Shown here one piece after another: positions 11,631 through 23,556 of a stretch of DNA of 64,000 bases. The notes below the pieces were generated by a model that had not been told where the DNA came from, made no database searches, and worked only from the letters and a program-made list of their open reading frames with translations. Source of the DNA: Amaurobius ferox (taxonomy: Eukaryota; Arthropoda; Arachnida; Araneae; Amaurobiidae); NCBI GenBank assembly GCA_951213105.1, contig OX578140.1, positions 124,388,149 to 124,452,148 of the forward strand, read 5' to 3'. The stretch's first letter is position 1; the number at the start of each line of letters is the position of its first letter. The translations under genes were made by a program, and so were the position numbers.

Positions 11631-11669
11631 ATGATTGTTTAGGCCTAGAAGGTCTAATTGTCTGGATAG
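11631..11669 (+). CDS. Candidate 39-nt internal exon
   Basis: A strong polypyrimidine acceptor (CATTTTCTATTTATTTTCCAAG) lies upstream and the donor GATAG|GTAAGT downstream. Two of the three frames meet a stop. The third, which is the phase required by joining to 11072-11120, reads DDCLGLEGLIVWI across the junction. The length is a multiple of three, so phase is kept. The product is not recognised. Confidence 0.35.
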
Positions 11670-11892
11670 GTAAGTATATTACTTAAAATTTAGGGACTTT
11701 AAAATTGCAGAATTGCAATTTCGTAAATTGCACATCAAATTAGATATGTAAACATATTTGCTTAGTAAAGGGTATTTCTGCAAAAATCAGGTGGATTGGA
11801 AAAGAATTACTGGATTTTAAAATGTTATTTTGATTTTTGGTTCTAAGCGAGCGTATTGCATGTAGTGTGGTTGCATGTGGAGCACGAAATTG

Positions 11893-12170
11893 TTTGTTGG
11901 ATCCAGACCATCCGACGTACCTGGAGGTGTAAGATATCTGCTTGGACGGCCGGAACAGTGACACACAATTTAGACTGGAACCCAGTAGGGACTGCATCCA
12001 CACGGACCTTACCTTCCGTCCCCTACCACCAACCTATCGGAAGGATATACGAACCCACATATTTAATGTGTCCGTTCTCTGCGTGAACACGTGGACAGTT
12101 TGGGCAGAGCAGGAAATGGAATTCAGGTCTTTCGAGTGTAATTTCCGTGTCATAACCACTGGGCTGTCCC
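11893..12170 (-). mobile_element. tRNA-headed SINE (old copy)
   Basis: The minus strand reads tRNA-like head (GGGACAGCCCAGTGGTTA with a degraded B box), then the shared SINE body (GTGTTCACGC..., a CCTACCACCAACCT block on the plus strand) and tail ending in GTTGTTGGATCCAGACC. It is the most diverged full-length copy in the window. No clear target duplication remains. It sits inside the supposed intron between the candidate exons at 11631 and 12415. Confidence 0.8.
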
Positions 12171-12414
12171 ACACATTTCCACCACCACCACCACCAATGC
12201 AAAATTCACTCTAAGTTAATGAAAATATAATGTCATATTGATGAATTAATTATTAAAATATTTTAATATATGGACTGCATTCCTTTCCCTATGGCATATA
12301 GTTATCGATTATGTATGTAGTTTATATTTAAAAGGCAAAACTATGTTAAAATTCTTAATTATTCCGATTTTAACTTGATCCATATATCGTTTGTGTAAGT
12401 GTATACTTATTTAG

Positions 12415-12500
12415 GATCTAAGCGAGAGCTATCCGCCCGAGTAGCGCGCTGTCTTTCTTTTTTTATAATTCATACGCTTCAGAAAAGTAATTGCCAATGA
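12415..12500 (+). CDS. Weak candidate terminal exon
   Basis: An acceptor-like TATACTTATTTAG precedes a stretch open for 28 codons in the phase set by the two upstream candidate exons. It starts with SKRELSARVARC and ends in TGA at 12498-12500, which overlaps AATAAA (12500-12505). The GC-rich first 40 bp stand out. The polyadenylation signal sitting on the stop codon is unusual, which lowers my confidence. Confidence 0.2.
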
Positions 12501-12505
12501 ATAAA

Positions 12506-15500
12506 AACGATAAAATGGAGACCTCTATCTGCGGGTTTATTTATTAAAGTTTAGGTTTGCTATTGCAATTGTGCGTTTGCTTCGTTTTCCTTCACTTCGC
12601 ATATAAATCACATATAATAGTACGTTTCAGGAATTCATATTACCGGTGCTTTTCATGAAGTGTTCAAAACGTCAACGTCATTGAATTCCGACTTCGCAAA
12701 TTTTGTAATACAATATAGGTATCATTTCAAATATCATGGAAATGGATTCATTTTATAGTTTCAATCGATATATTGACAAATATTATAGTGAGAAACTATT
12801 TATAAGCATTTATGACCCAAAACTTCATAGTTTCTTTTTCATTCACTGAAGCTTATTATTCTAATGGGCAGCATTTTAGGTTATTGTTTAATTATAAAAT
12901 TCATCGCGATACAATTTTAAAATAAATCTAAGAATGCTATGTGTACGCTGGTGATAAATATAAATTCCTATATTTGACTTCATTTCAGGGATAAATTAAG
13001 TTTGACACATATTTATTCAGAAAGATGCAGAGAGAAAATCATGAATATCATCAACAGCACATTTTTTCGACTTTTTACCCATTGCATAAACATGAAACCG
13101 AGAAATTGCTGTTTGATTTATTAAAATGCAAACGATATCTCTAAGAAGATTTCAAGTACACAAATCCTTTGAAGTACTAAACGTATAATGATAAATGCCT
13201 CAAAATATAATGGAATTTATAATGATATCCATTTAAATATTTTAACAAGATTTTATGTGTGGGTCATTTTTCTTAAAATAAAATAACCTCATTCATTTTG
13301 ATTGAAAACTACAAGAATGCTGAAGCGAAATATTGCATTTCGTTTTATGTAAGTATGGTATTTATTATTTGATGCATACCAATATATGGTGTAATTTTTA
13401 TATTTTCGTAGTGATTTAAATTACAAACTCTTTATTTCTTATTTGGATTTTAAAAGATTATATTTATTGGTTTCGTATAGCATAGTATATTGCATGTATT
13501 CGCAATAATCCTCCAAATTCACCCCAGAAGGGCGAGCCCACTTGCCGTTGCTAAAAAATAACACAATGGTCATTAATGAAAGTTTATCTTTTAAATTTTA
13601 TTTATTTATGTACACTCAAGTATCAACATACATTGTAACAAGAACCAATAATAATTAATTAATGTATGATATTCATAGATTTATTTTTCTTTTAGAAATT
13701 GCCTGACAAGTAATGTGAGATCTGAACATTGAAATGATTTACGTTCGATCTATGCGATATTATATTTTGTTAGTACATACCTCTTTTATTGCAGTTACAC
13801 TGCATTAGGGAACATGGCTTGGCTTAGGGATATTGCCTTTACATTGGGTTGCTATGCACCACAAATATTTTTAGTATTATCCTTCTTATTAGCTTTTTTG
13901 TTTTCGTATCACAACCACCATTTATCACTACTGTCGTCGTTTTTTTGGGAGACTACTTTTCTCTAACTCTTGTCACTATCTCCCTGGGCAATATTCATTT
14001 TATTTAATCTTGTTTCGGGAACCACGCCTTCCTCGTCTTTCATTGGCCTTACTTTTTTATGAGATTCTGGTGTGCGTCCTGATTGGGAGTTTGTACGAGT
14101 CTTGTTCAGAAGCATCGGTTACTCGCAATGTCGCCATTGTGACCTATCTAACTGATGATGTAAATGGATTTATGGGTCGTCAACCTCTTTGAACAAAAAC
14201 ATCAACCTTGTTGCCATTTATCTAAGTTTTTTTGTTTAGCTTGTTTTGGTTGTTGTATACCTTTAATTAAAATTGTCTTCTGGATCTCACAGTAAATAAA
14301 ATTCAATCTACATGAAGCTGAAAGAATGCATTTTGCACTATATGTAAACGAATTTTTTAACGTTTATATAAAGGAGTATGTATATTCGTTATATGATTAT
14401 GTGTTTGCCACCGAGTAACCTTATCACTAAACAATGTTATCTTAGCATAATTGTTAATAAAACATATCCCATATATAGTAGTCCCATTATATAGCAGATA
14501 ATTGAGACTGGCAGACGAACTAAATCCTGAATTGCACAGCTCAAACAGATGACAGTAGAAACTTGAGACTTTGAACATACTTGGGACCTGACCTATAAAT
14601 AATGAGAAAAATCTAAAATTCTTGAATTTTGTTTGAAAAATTAATTTCGGATCTTTTTTTGTACTAACAGTCTTCCAGCTATTACCCGAAAACAATTAGA
14701 CACAAAAATTCATTTTCATCTTATGGTGAGCAGTAAAAAAAATATTAAATTTTCTAATTACCTCTATTTTTGCACAACTACAGTTGAGATATTTTAATTT
14801 ATAGTTATAGCAGACGATATTTTTATATTTCACAAGTCAACTTTTAAGCCGTTTTTAATTTCATTTTTAACCGTAATAATTTTTAGCAGAGTACCATTTT
14901 TGAGTAATGAACTGGTTTACAACGTAAATTGCAGCACACGTCAAGATAAATATACGGTAAGGCAAATCGGTGACTAGTCAGTAGTCACACGACAATGATT
15001 TATTTAGCAGTTTGATTCCTTTTTTTTTTGCCTCCATTATTCAAAAGTGTTCTTCAGTTTTCAATTTGGATTTCCTTGAATCTTTTTCTATCAATAAAAA
15101 CTCCAGCAATCTACTTAACGATTTGTCAATGACTCCATATTTCTCCGCAGTATAGCATGGCCACGTCTGACTATCTTTTCTGTGAGTTCATTTGCTCTCC
15201 ATTTTATCTTTGTTTGCGTCTCATGTTTATATTTCCTTGTTTCTTCGGCTGTATCTCCCTTTCGCCCTATTAGATGACGCCACTATACTGAAATGCCAAG
15301 TAGTTATTTCAGTTCGGCTAACATAATCTTGCGCTTATTTGAAACTTCAGGTCCAGACTCTGTGCAGTAAGAAGGAAATCCAGTTGATTTCTGAAACACA
15401 CGTATATGCTTATTTATCTTGATTTGTGCAGCAATTTACGCTGTAAGCCAGTTCATTATTAACGATGTGCAAAGTCACGTAGATTACTCATAGTAACAGA

Positions 15501-15639
15501 GAATTTTCAAATACCGAAATCGTCTGCTGGCTGTTCTGATCAAATTATTGAAAATATTTTTTTGTTAATTATTGATGATCAGATTAAAATATCTGAAAAC
15601 GTTGAAAATAAGACAACATATGGCGATCGGAGATAAAAT
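12506..15639. other. AT-rich DNA with no recognised gene
   Basis: No transposon ends or coding domains recognised. A 60-codon frame at 14010-14192 and a 112-codon minus-strand frame at 14357-14695 show no known domain or splice support. The segment 13500-13550 resembles 60195-60220 (CACCCCAGAAGGGCGAG versus ACCCCCAGGGCGAAGG), so it may hold a repeat remnant. Confidence 0.5.
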
Positions 15640-16240
15640 ATCGTTTTACATACCGCAATTTTCAAAGTTAATCGTGCGTAATAAAATAATACACATGTGC
15701 AGTCTGTAGCATCGTACGGCCATGAAATTTGGTACACTAATACTTCAGAATCCTACACTAATACTTCAGAATCCGGAAATGTGCACATCGGCTTTATTTT
15801 AAAAAGTATATTAATTTTTTTAGTGTATTTAAGTTTTAGTACGATTTAGTCCGATTTTGAGCTATATTTGCACAAATTAAAGCAAGCGATTAAAACTTAT
15901 TACCGCAGAATTTTCATCTTGACACCATCCGATCGACCGGACAATTTTCTTTTTAGCAAACTTTGAACGGAATCCATACAGTTAATAGACGAATTTTCGT
16001 GAATTTTAAAATAAATATATATTTTTCGTGTGTTTAAAGCTTCTCCGAATTCTATGTTCCCGGTATATAAAAATTGATAATCAATATGATGTTTATACTT
16101 TAACAGAATATCCTTAACGTATTACAGACTGCTCCAAATATAATTTTCTGAGGTCACCCCTTCATTAATTTTAGATTTTTTCAGCTAGCAGACCGTTAAA
16201 ATTTTCGATGCCGTACATATTATCTCTTTTCCCTTTCGTA
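15640..16240. repeat. Interspersed repeat family K, copy 1
   Basis: It aligns with 40480-41000 over the GAAATTTGGTAC motif, CATCCGATCGA / CATCGGAAAGATCGA, CTCCGAATTC, TTATACTTTAACAG and ACAGACTGCTCC. A perfect 21-bp tandem duplication lies inside (15733-15753, 15754-15774). No coding capacity seen; its class is unknown. Confidence 0.6.
15733..15774. repeat. Perfect 21-bp tandem duplication
   Basis: Two identical adjacent copies of a unit beginning TACACTAATACTTCAG. With no differences between copies, the duplication is probably recent. Confidence 0.9.
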
Positions 16241-17019
16241 ATGGCGGGAGCATTATTCATTCGCGCATGCGCATGATGGATGTGCATGCTCTTGGTTTTA
16301 GGCAGGAACCGTCCTGGGGATATATAAAAATTATGTTGTTTGCGGAAGATACGGTCGATATATAAATTGGTTTAAATGTGTTTAGATTGCTGATATTAGG
16401 GTTTACATTATGTACATCGGTAGATTTTAGCATAGAACGTAGTATCTCCACAAGTAACGAATTTCGATTTTGTGATTCTGGGGGTGGGGAGGCGGGGGGC
16501 ATTACTCCCGTTTGACGATGTACATGGATTTCGTGCAATTTTCATTGTTATTTATACAAATAATTTTTTTTTATTTTGTTATTTTATATAACTACCCCAC
16601 TTTAACTACAGGGTAACGCTAAATACATTTTCTAGTAGAACTCTAAAATGTGCGCCACTTTTATGCCTTAATTTTAAATGGTTTTTAATACGCATAATTT
16701 TTATGAAGTGTATAGAGTGCCACATTTAGTGCCAGCCATTTCCTAGAAATAACTAGTAATTAATATTTTTCGACATAGATACTAAATGCTGCTTAAATAC
16801 GTACAAATCTATAGCAGATCATATAAGTTCCCACTGATGCACTGCAATTTCTAGAAATTCAACATATTTTAAGAAGTGAAAAACGAAATAAACTTCATCT
16901 ACTGCAGAGACCAGTGAAGAGGATATGTTTCTACCTTCATACACATCTGGCTATGCTCCAATCAAATTGCAAAAGAACAAATACTAAATGACAAATGAAG
17001 GAATTCGTAAAGTCGATTA
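16241..17019. other. Unassigned DNA
   Basis: A 93-codon minus-strand frame (16257-16538) has no recognisable domain. CGCATGCGCATGATGG at 16262 is a small local palindrome. Confidence 0.5.
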
Positions 17020-17225
17020 CGATCATATTCTCATCGCATAATGGCCTTATTGACCTAAATATGATTCGGCATCAAGTTTAGTGGCCCATTTGGGGATAAG
17101 CTAAGACGTTCATTCATTTCTATAATTGTTGTTTTTACGGAAGCAGTAAGAAATTCATAAAATATTTAGTTGGCGAGTTTATTATGAAAATTCTGTTATA
17201 CTGTTTATGACTTTCGAATGGCCAT
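17020..17225 (+). repeat. Interspersed repeat family G, copy 1
   Basis: It shares CGATCATA(T/C)TCT, TTATTGA(C/T)CTAAA and GGCGAGTTTATT-like blocks in the same order with 28255-28450. The copies are strongly diverged. Class unknown. Confidence 0.45.
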
Positions 17226-17439
17226 CAGCAATATGTCGACTCTGGTGAGGATTTTGATGATGATTAAGTTTTTATATCAATATTTCATGTTAAGATTAAA
17301 ATTGTACCCATTTAAATTGCATGGCTGTCTCAAAAAGGTATATTATAAAACTTATTAGCTCCAAAATGTTTTAATATAATTTTAGTGCAAGTACTAGCCG
17401 AATACCAGCTGAAAATCAACGGTCTCGCAATCAGCAACC

Positions 17440-19105
17440 CTTGAAAAATGTAAATTTTTGAATAATTCGCGTTTCACATTTATTCGGCAAATCGAATAAT
17501 TTGGTGTGCAGAATTCCCTAAAGAAGAAAATATTGATAAACTTAATTTGCCTATTTCTTCCTGTCAAACTATCTACCCGTACACCACATTAAAGTTATCC
17601 CGAAGCGTGCTATATTATTATTTCTCCTTTAAAATGTTTTTCTGTGAAGCACACCTATAAATAAACATTTTTAAAAAACTATGTTTGTCTTGGGTTTTTT
17701 ATCAGATGATTGGCTCATATACCAAATATCAAGCCTCTATCACATTTAAAGGGAAGAGTGCCTCATTTATTCGGAAAATCGAACATTTTAGTGTGCGGCA
17801 CCCCCCTACAATAGCAAATGTTGGAAAACTGAATGTGCACACTTTCTTCTTTTCTAACTATCTACAAGTATACCAAATTTGAAGTCTGTGTCTCATCACA
17901 AAGCATGCTTTTCCAGCATTTCACCTTTCGAATGTTTTTGTTGGGAGTACCCACCCCCTTAAATATACATTTTTGAAAATTTCTATTCTTCTTGTGATTT
18001 CTATCAGATGATTCGTCCATATACCAAATATCAAGCCTCTATCACGTTTTAAATGGGGCGTTTTTCCTTTATCCCGAAAATCGAACATTTTGGTGTGCTG
18101 CACCTCCTAAATTAGAAAATATTGGTAAACTGAAATTGTACACTTTGTTCTTTCCAAACTATCTACAATTACATAAATTTGATATCTCTATCTCATGCCG
18201 AAGCATGTTTTTTTATTAATTCACTTTTCGAACGTTTTTCTCTGGAGCACCCCTTTAAACGAACATTTTTGAAAAACTATATTCGTCTTGGGTGTTTTCG
18301 ACAAATGATTAGCCCATATACCAAATTTCAAGCCTCTATCAAATTTTAAAGGAGCCTTTTCTCATTTATTCGGTAAATCGAATATTTTGGTGTGGTGCAC
18401 CCCCTCAAGTAGAGGGGCCAACGGCCGTACCGTGCTGAAAACACCGGTTCTCGTTAGATCACCGAAGTGAAGCAGCATCGGGCGCGGTTAGTACTTGGTG
18501 GGTGACCACCTCGGAACGCCGCGTGCTGTTGGCCATCTCGGGTGCGGTATCCCCGTGGTTTGCGCGCTAGATTTGCACGCTGCCACAAATGCCGCCGTGT
18601 TCATGCGGAGTACGATCACGTTAAACATGTGGGTCCGTAAGTCCTTCCGAGAGGTTGGTGGTAGGGGAAGGAGGGTACGGTCCCTGTGGATGCCTCCCCC
18701 ACTGGGTTCCGGTCTAAATTGGGTAGGCACTTCCCGGCCGTCCATACAGTTACCTTACACCTTTCTGGTAGGTCGGACGGTCTGGGTCTCAACAACAACA
18801 ACCCCCTCAAGTAGAAAATATTGGAAATATCAAATTGCACACTTTCTTTTCTTTCGAACGATTTACCCATACACCAAATTTGAAGTCTCTATCTTATCAC
18901 AAAACATGCTTTCCTATCATTTCAATTTTCGAACGTTTTGATGTGGAGCACCCCCTATAGAGAACGTTTTCGAAAAATTCGATTTTTCCAGGGGGTTTTA
19001 TCGAACGACCGAACCATGTACCAAATTGCAAGTCTCTATCTATTCGGGAAGTGCCTAAAAAGCGTGACAGACAGACACTTGGCAATTAGTATATATAGAT
19101 AGATT
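17440..19105 (+). repeat. Tandem array, about 300-bp units, interrupted by a SINE
   Basis: Units recur with the same block order: TCGAA(C/T)ATTTTGGTGTG, AACTATCTAC, ACCAAATTTGAAGTC, GAAGCATGCTTTT, TTCGAACGTTTTTCTGTGGAGCACCCC, then CCATATACCAAAT(A/T)TCAAGCCTCTATC. The last block starts near 17719, 18021 and 18320, and again near 19019 (18617 once the SINE insertion is subtracted). The period is therefore 296-301 bp over about four and a half units. The array ends in a GACAGACAGACAC tract. No frame runs through it. Confidence 0.85.
18417..18800 (+). mobile_element. 5S-headed chimeric SINE, full length
   Basis: Order: 5S rRNA-like head 18417-18533 (117 nt, starts GCCAACGGCC, ends GTGCTGTTGGC, internal control region GGTTAGTACTTGG and GGGTGACC intact); a tRNA-like remnant with an A box but no B box (about 18540-18580); the shared body; the tail; and (AAC)4. 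Perfect 15-bp target copies ACCCCCTCAAGTAGA lie at 18399-18413 and 18801-18815. It splits a unit of the 300-bp array. The 5S type 1 promoter could drive Pol III transcription. Confidence 0.93.
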
Positions 19106-19154
19106 GTATTGATTTGTTTATGTGACACCATATGCCCACCTGTGCTAATAATTT

Positions 19155-19522
19155 TTATTTTCTCATACTATGTAGTAGTATTGTTTTCATGCAAATTTTT
19201 GAATTCGGGATTTTGATGCCAATTTATGTTTATGACATTCCCGAATACATTTGACTATTTTTGGGTGATGTCCGTCTGTCTGAGGTTTGGGGTCGATTTC
19301 TTATGTACACTATAGCCAGCCACAAATATTGATGGATTCGCGAAATTACATTGTCAAGTATGGTATCAATCGAAAGTTTTCTTAAAATCTTTTCAAATGA
19401 AGGGTAACAAGCTGTAGGGGTAATCATTTGGACCCACAATACCGATTTTTCGAATTTTATTCTTATAATTTGAAGAAAAAAATTAATTTCGGTATGAAAA
19501 TGTCGAGGTGTGCCACACTCTA
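19155..19522 (-). mobile_element. Hairpin-ended element, family C, copy 2
   Basis: The minus strand starts near 19520 with AGTGTGGCACACCTCGACATTTTCATACC and ends near 19155 in a decayed palindrome (TCTCATACTA...TAGTATTG). It shares the interior GAAGGGTAACA(A/T)GCT and ATCATTTGGA words with copy 1 (4523-5174). Shorter than the others, with internal loss. Confidence 0.6.
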
Positions 19523-20343
19523 GTTAAAGATTTTTAAATCTAAAATTATTTTTTTAATAATTTGTATTTATTGTTTATTGAACTATTTTAAGTGTGTTTT
19601 TGAACTATTTCCAAGCAATATATATATTATATGTAAAGGGAATGTATTGGAATGTTGTGAAAAATACGTATTTTGGATTTTAATGAATTTTCACGTTCTG
19701 AGGATCCCTAAGTAGGAATCAACCATTTTTCAATGTTTGTTCATCTGTCTGTGTGTGAGGCAGGCTATGAGTCTTTGGGCATTGATATCTCTCGGGCGAA
19801 ATGAGAATATGTAATGTTATATACATATATATATATGTATATATCCACTTTTAACTCCTGCGATTGGCAACGGTGGTTTAGTCTTTTATTGCTCTTGGTT
19901 AGGATATATGCCGTATTTTCTTAGATATTTTTATATTCATATTTTATTTTTCAATATTTTTGCTTGTAGTCTAAGTAGACAGAGTTTATAAATATTATCC
20001 ATCTCTACCTTCGGAAACAAGCATTTTTTGTTCATTATTTTGAATAGACACATGGACTTGAAAAAAATTTGTTCAAAATGTACAACTTTTTAGGCCTAGT
20101 GCTTATCCAAGTGTACAGCTTTAACGCTTGGTTTTTTTATGTTTTTTAATTTTCGAATTCTCATCATTGATATTTGTTGAATATATTTAGCTTGATGATT
20201 AGATATATGCATTTTATTCTCCTCTTGATTGATGATTCTCTATTTTATTCTTCTTTTTAAATTGTTGGTTTTTTTTTAATTTACAGTTTAATGAGTTACA
20301 ACTTCTCTCTATTCTATCACTGGAATTTCATATTTTATCTTTA

Positions 20344-20394
<51 letters not shown>

Positions 20395-20464
20395 TATAGA
20401 TATATATATATATATATACACTATTATCAAATGTGTAAATATGTCTTTATAATCAGAAAAATTA
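19523..20464. other. AT-rich DNA with microsatellites
   Basis: A (TA)n tract occupies about 20349-20420. The segment 19690-19800 carries a further copy of the recurrent module (TTTCGCCCGAGAGATATC next to ACAGACAGATGAAC on the minus strand). No gene recognised. Confidence 0.5.
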
Positions 20465-21150
20465 CCAGCAGTGGGGCTCAGCTCGACATTTTCATACCAT
20501 AATTTATTTTTAAACAGCCTTTTTTAGCAAGTTTTGTAAAAAAATTTGAAAAACCTCTATCTTTGTTGTAAATGATCACAATTATAGCATGTTTCCCTTG
20601 GTTTTAAAGGGCTTAAAAAATCTAGTGTGATGCCAAATAATTTGATAACGTACACCCCAGTGGTAAACTGCCAGGGGCAAGTAACGTCAGGAATGCAAAA
20701 AATTATATCGCGGCTATTTTCCAGAATAATTATTGAAACTATTAATTTTTGTGGTTATTGATCCATAAATAACCCTTTTATACATAGTTATGTCGTAATT
20801 TGTCATATTATGTCATAATTTGTCATATTATGTCATGTTTAGTCATATTATGTCATATTATGTCATATTTTGGTAAGAAAATACAAAGTTTTCGGTCGAA
20901 TTTCAATAAAATTTTAGCCAGTTCTAGATTTTTCGTTAGCAAAACCGGATATAAAGTTTCGGGAAAATCCATTAATATTTCTGGCAGCTATCGTGTGCTC
21001 AATAAATCTACCATAGACAGACAGACTGACTGACATCACTCCAAAAATATTCATAACGAGTTCTGGTGGCCCTAAAGCATATATTGGGATCAAAATCTCA
21101 AAATCGAAAATTTTCGTGACACCAATACTTTCTCAACAGTACGCATCAGA
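20465..21150 (+). mobile_element. Hairpin-ended element, family C, copy 3
   Basis: It starts AGTGGGGCTCAGCTCGACATTTTCATACC and ends at a degenerate hairpin beginning ACTTTCTCAACAG near 21128. The interior includes ATCACAATTATAGCATG shared (as complement) with copy 1. A short tandem of GTCATATTAT-like units (20790-20870) and a CAGACAGACTGACTGAC tract (21018-21035) lie inside. Non-coding. Confidence 0.6.
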
Positions 21151-21554
21151 AAAAATATATAAATTGCGTCAATTAGTAGGAGTTAACTCCAGCTGTTTTT
21201 TAAATATTGGATATTTATTTTTTTCCGTGAAGCGTTATATCTCTTGAAAAAATTGAACAAGTAAAAAAAAATGGTACTGTTATTTCAATAGACTAAAGCC
21301 ATAGGGTATTTATAAGTTTTGAGGAGTTCAGATCTGATAATGGCCCTCAATTTTTGTTTAACAAAATGTTTAGCTATTATAAAAAACGTCATGAAAAAAT
21401 AACTGATAAAATTTTATCAACATAGTCGTTTTATATATTATTTATTTCTAATTAATAGTGAATGTTAGGATTTATTGGAGATTAACATGCACCATTATCA
21501 AGATATTGCACTTTTAATTAAAATAGGAAAATAATCAGACATAATATAAAAATT

Positions 21555-21692
21555 GTGTATATATGTGTGTGTGTGTGTTTGTTTGTGTGTTTGTGTTTGT
21601 TTGTGTGTATGTCTTTGTTTGTTTGCGTGTGTGTGTGTTTGTGTTTGCGTGTGTGTGTGTTTGTGTTTGTGTTTGTGTGTGTTTGTGTGTTA
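21555..21692. repeat. (GT)n / TTTG-interrupted microsatellite
   Basis: About 135 bp of GTGTGT interspersed with GTTTG. The 117-codon frame at 21563-21916 is largely Cys-Val repeats from this tract and is not a gene. Confidence 0.95.
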
Positions 21693-21854
21693 TCTGTAGC
21701 GAAAAATTGAAGCTTCGAACAGCGGTGAAATTCAGTATACTTAAAATCTTTCGACGATTAAGCTCGGCGAGATATTTTAAACATTCAAATTACCCTTTTC
21801 GTTATCTTATGTTGAAGCACGAATTTGAACAATTTTTACACACATTAGCTTTTT

Positions 21855-21926
21855 TGTCCCAGCCGTCCAAACGGCTGCTCAAGTCTTGGGACAATTCAGA
21901 CGGTCTGGGGAATTAACACTCCTTCA
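21855..21926 (+). mobile_element. Truncated SINE with variant tail
   Basis: A 72-bp insertion flanked by perfect 15-bp copies ACACATTAGCTTTTT (21840-21854, 21927-21941). It begins with the CCGTCCAAACGG word and ends with CAGACGGTCTGGG as in the main SINE tail. The segment between differs (GCTGCTCAAGTCTTGGGAC instead of the TTACCTTACACC block). The 61115-61172 insertion has the same variant. Confidence 0.85.
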
Positions 21927-21941
21927 ACACATTAGCTTTTT

Positions 21942-22513
21942 AGTGGTTGAAAAAATTAAAACACCATTTTCATCATCACATCATCGGATAGTTCGATAAA
22001 TGAACTTTCTCTCACACCATCTTTGGACAAAATCTGTCCAACAATTCCTTCAGTATTTATTTCTTATACGTCGAAATATGCTTGTTTTAAACTATCTGGT
22101 TATTTTTTTGCCGTATGCTAAAAGAAAAGGTGACCACAATTCTATAATCTGTTAAAAATATGGATGTATAATACCTTTGTATTCTAATAATTATTTTTGA
22201 TTACTCTATTTTCTGATTTTCTCTGAATTATCAAACAAAAGCATAACGATTGAAATTTTTACTCAGCTGTCGAACTTCTTTCTCTGGTTTGCCGATTGCT
22301 AATTTACACTGGGCGTTGTAAATTACGTCACAGCCTGTCCGTTGACATGGAAAGTAGTAACGTATTTATCGTAAAAACGTTGTGCGATTTTCAGGAATTC
22401 CGTGAAGACGGTAAAGAGAAAATGGTATATATTTGGGTAGGCGGATAAACAGCTGTGTACTTAACAATGGGAGTTTTATTTATCTGTTATTTAATTTTAA
22501 CGATTTAAAAAAA
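21942..22513. other. Unassigned DNA
   Basis: No feature recognised. Confidence 0.5.
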
Positions 22514-23396
22514 TCTGATGTGGGCAGCACATGGGTTTCCTTATATAATGCAATAAATTTACTACTTTTACAGTAAAAACAAAATAGATTATTTTTATAG
22601 TAGTTATTTATATTCTTTGCTAGATATTGAATTTTCGTCAATGAGTTCTCATTTTCCACGTCGTCATCATCAATGAGTCGTCATTGATTTAGCGTCATTT
22701 TTATCCATTTGGTAAGTTTTTCGTTACTTTAGCAACATTTAAAAAAGTCGCCAAGTTGGCGACATTCCACCAAATTCGTCGCCAAAATCTCGCCAAGCGT
22801 TATGGACGAAGAAATAAGTTATTCTTACAGCAGATATATGACTATTGGCGTTCAAATACAAAAGTATTACTCAAAGTATCTTTCTGCATGAATGGAACAA
22901 GCTAGATCCACGAGAATGATGTCACCAAATTTATCGCATGGTATTATATATGAAAAGTGAATATGTTTCTCAATAGGAAATATTTTTTTATTTTATATGA
23001 CGTTTTGATAATATTTTTGAAAAATGTGCAATATATCGAGAACGGTTCATGGTAGCGTTCTAAAATTTATGTCAATCGTTTTCTAATGAGAAATTACATA
23101 AGAAATGTCTACTTGCGTAACTGTATTTGCGGTTTTGATTTTCTGACGATTTTTTTCAAAATTCAATCGAAAATTTAGGGGGATTCTGGACATTCGATTG
23201 CGTATAAAAAACAATAGGCTTCCAGTGTTTATAGATTGTGATTTTTATACCAAATTTCGTTCGAATCGGTTTGTTCGTCCGTCAGTTATCGTCTCCACAG
23301 ACTCACTGACACACACACACACACACACACATACCAAGTCCTCTGGACGAGCCGGACGGCCTGGGGCTTTCACACACACACATACACACATACTGT

Positions 23397-23427
<31 letters not shown>

Positions 23428-23556
23428 ACATCACTTCAAAAATGCTTGATTTGTGATCAGGGATGCTTGAAACGTGGTCTCCCATCGAAAACTCGAATTC
23501 GAATTTTCGACCCCGTCACAATACTTTCCTTATACATTATGTATATAAGGAAAGTA
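22514..23556 (+). mobile_element. Hairpin-ended element, family A, copy 2 (full length)
   Basis: It starts TCTGATGTGGGCAGCACAT followed by a diverged CTTTCC word. Next come the GCCAAGTTGGCGACATTCC self-complementary block, the conserved interior (ACTATTGGCGTTC, GAATGATGTCACC, ATCGAGAACGGTTCATG), the ACCAAATTTCGTTCGAATCGG motif, a (CA)n tract and CGAATTCGAATTTTCGA. It ends in the hairpin CTTTCCTTATACAT/ATGTATATAAGGAAAG. It holds a SINE tail inside the (CA)n tract. No protein coding capacity. The layout resembles HINE (non-autonomous Helentron) elements. Confidence 0.85.
23333..23371 (+). mobile_element. SINE variant-tail fragment inside a (CA)n tract
   Basis: A CCTCTGGACGAGCCGGACGGCCTGGGG segment interrupts the (CA)n tract of the surrounding family A element. 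It matches the variant SINE tail seen at 61115-61172 (GTCCTCGGACGAGTCGGAGGGTCTGGGTC). Target copies cannot be seen because the target itself is repetitive. Confidence 0.75.

Noticed and set aside
14010..14192. Possible secreted small protein (hydrophobic start)
   Set aside because: A 60-codon frame with no splice support, no homologous copy and no recognisable domain, in a region dense with chance frames.
18495..18941. 148-codon open frame, the second longest single frame seen
   Set aside because: It is a chance frame through the SINE body. Equivalent frames appear at 29390, 32058, 39349 and 41485 in the other SINE copies, and their similarity reflects the shared repeat, not a protein.
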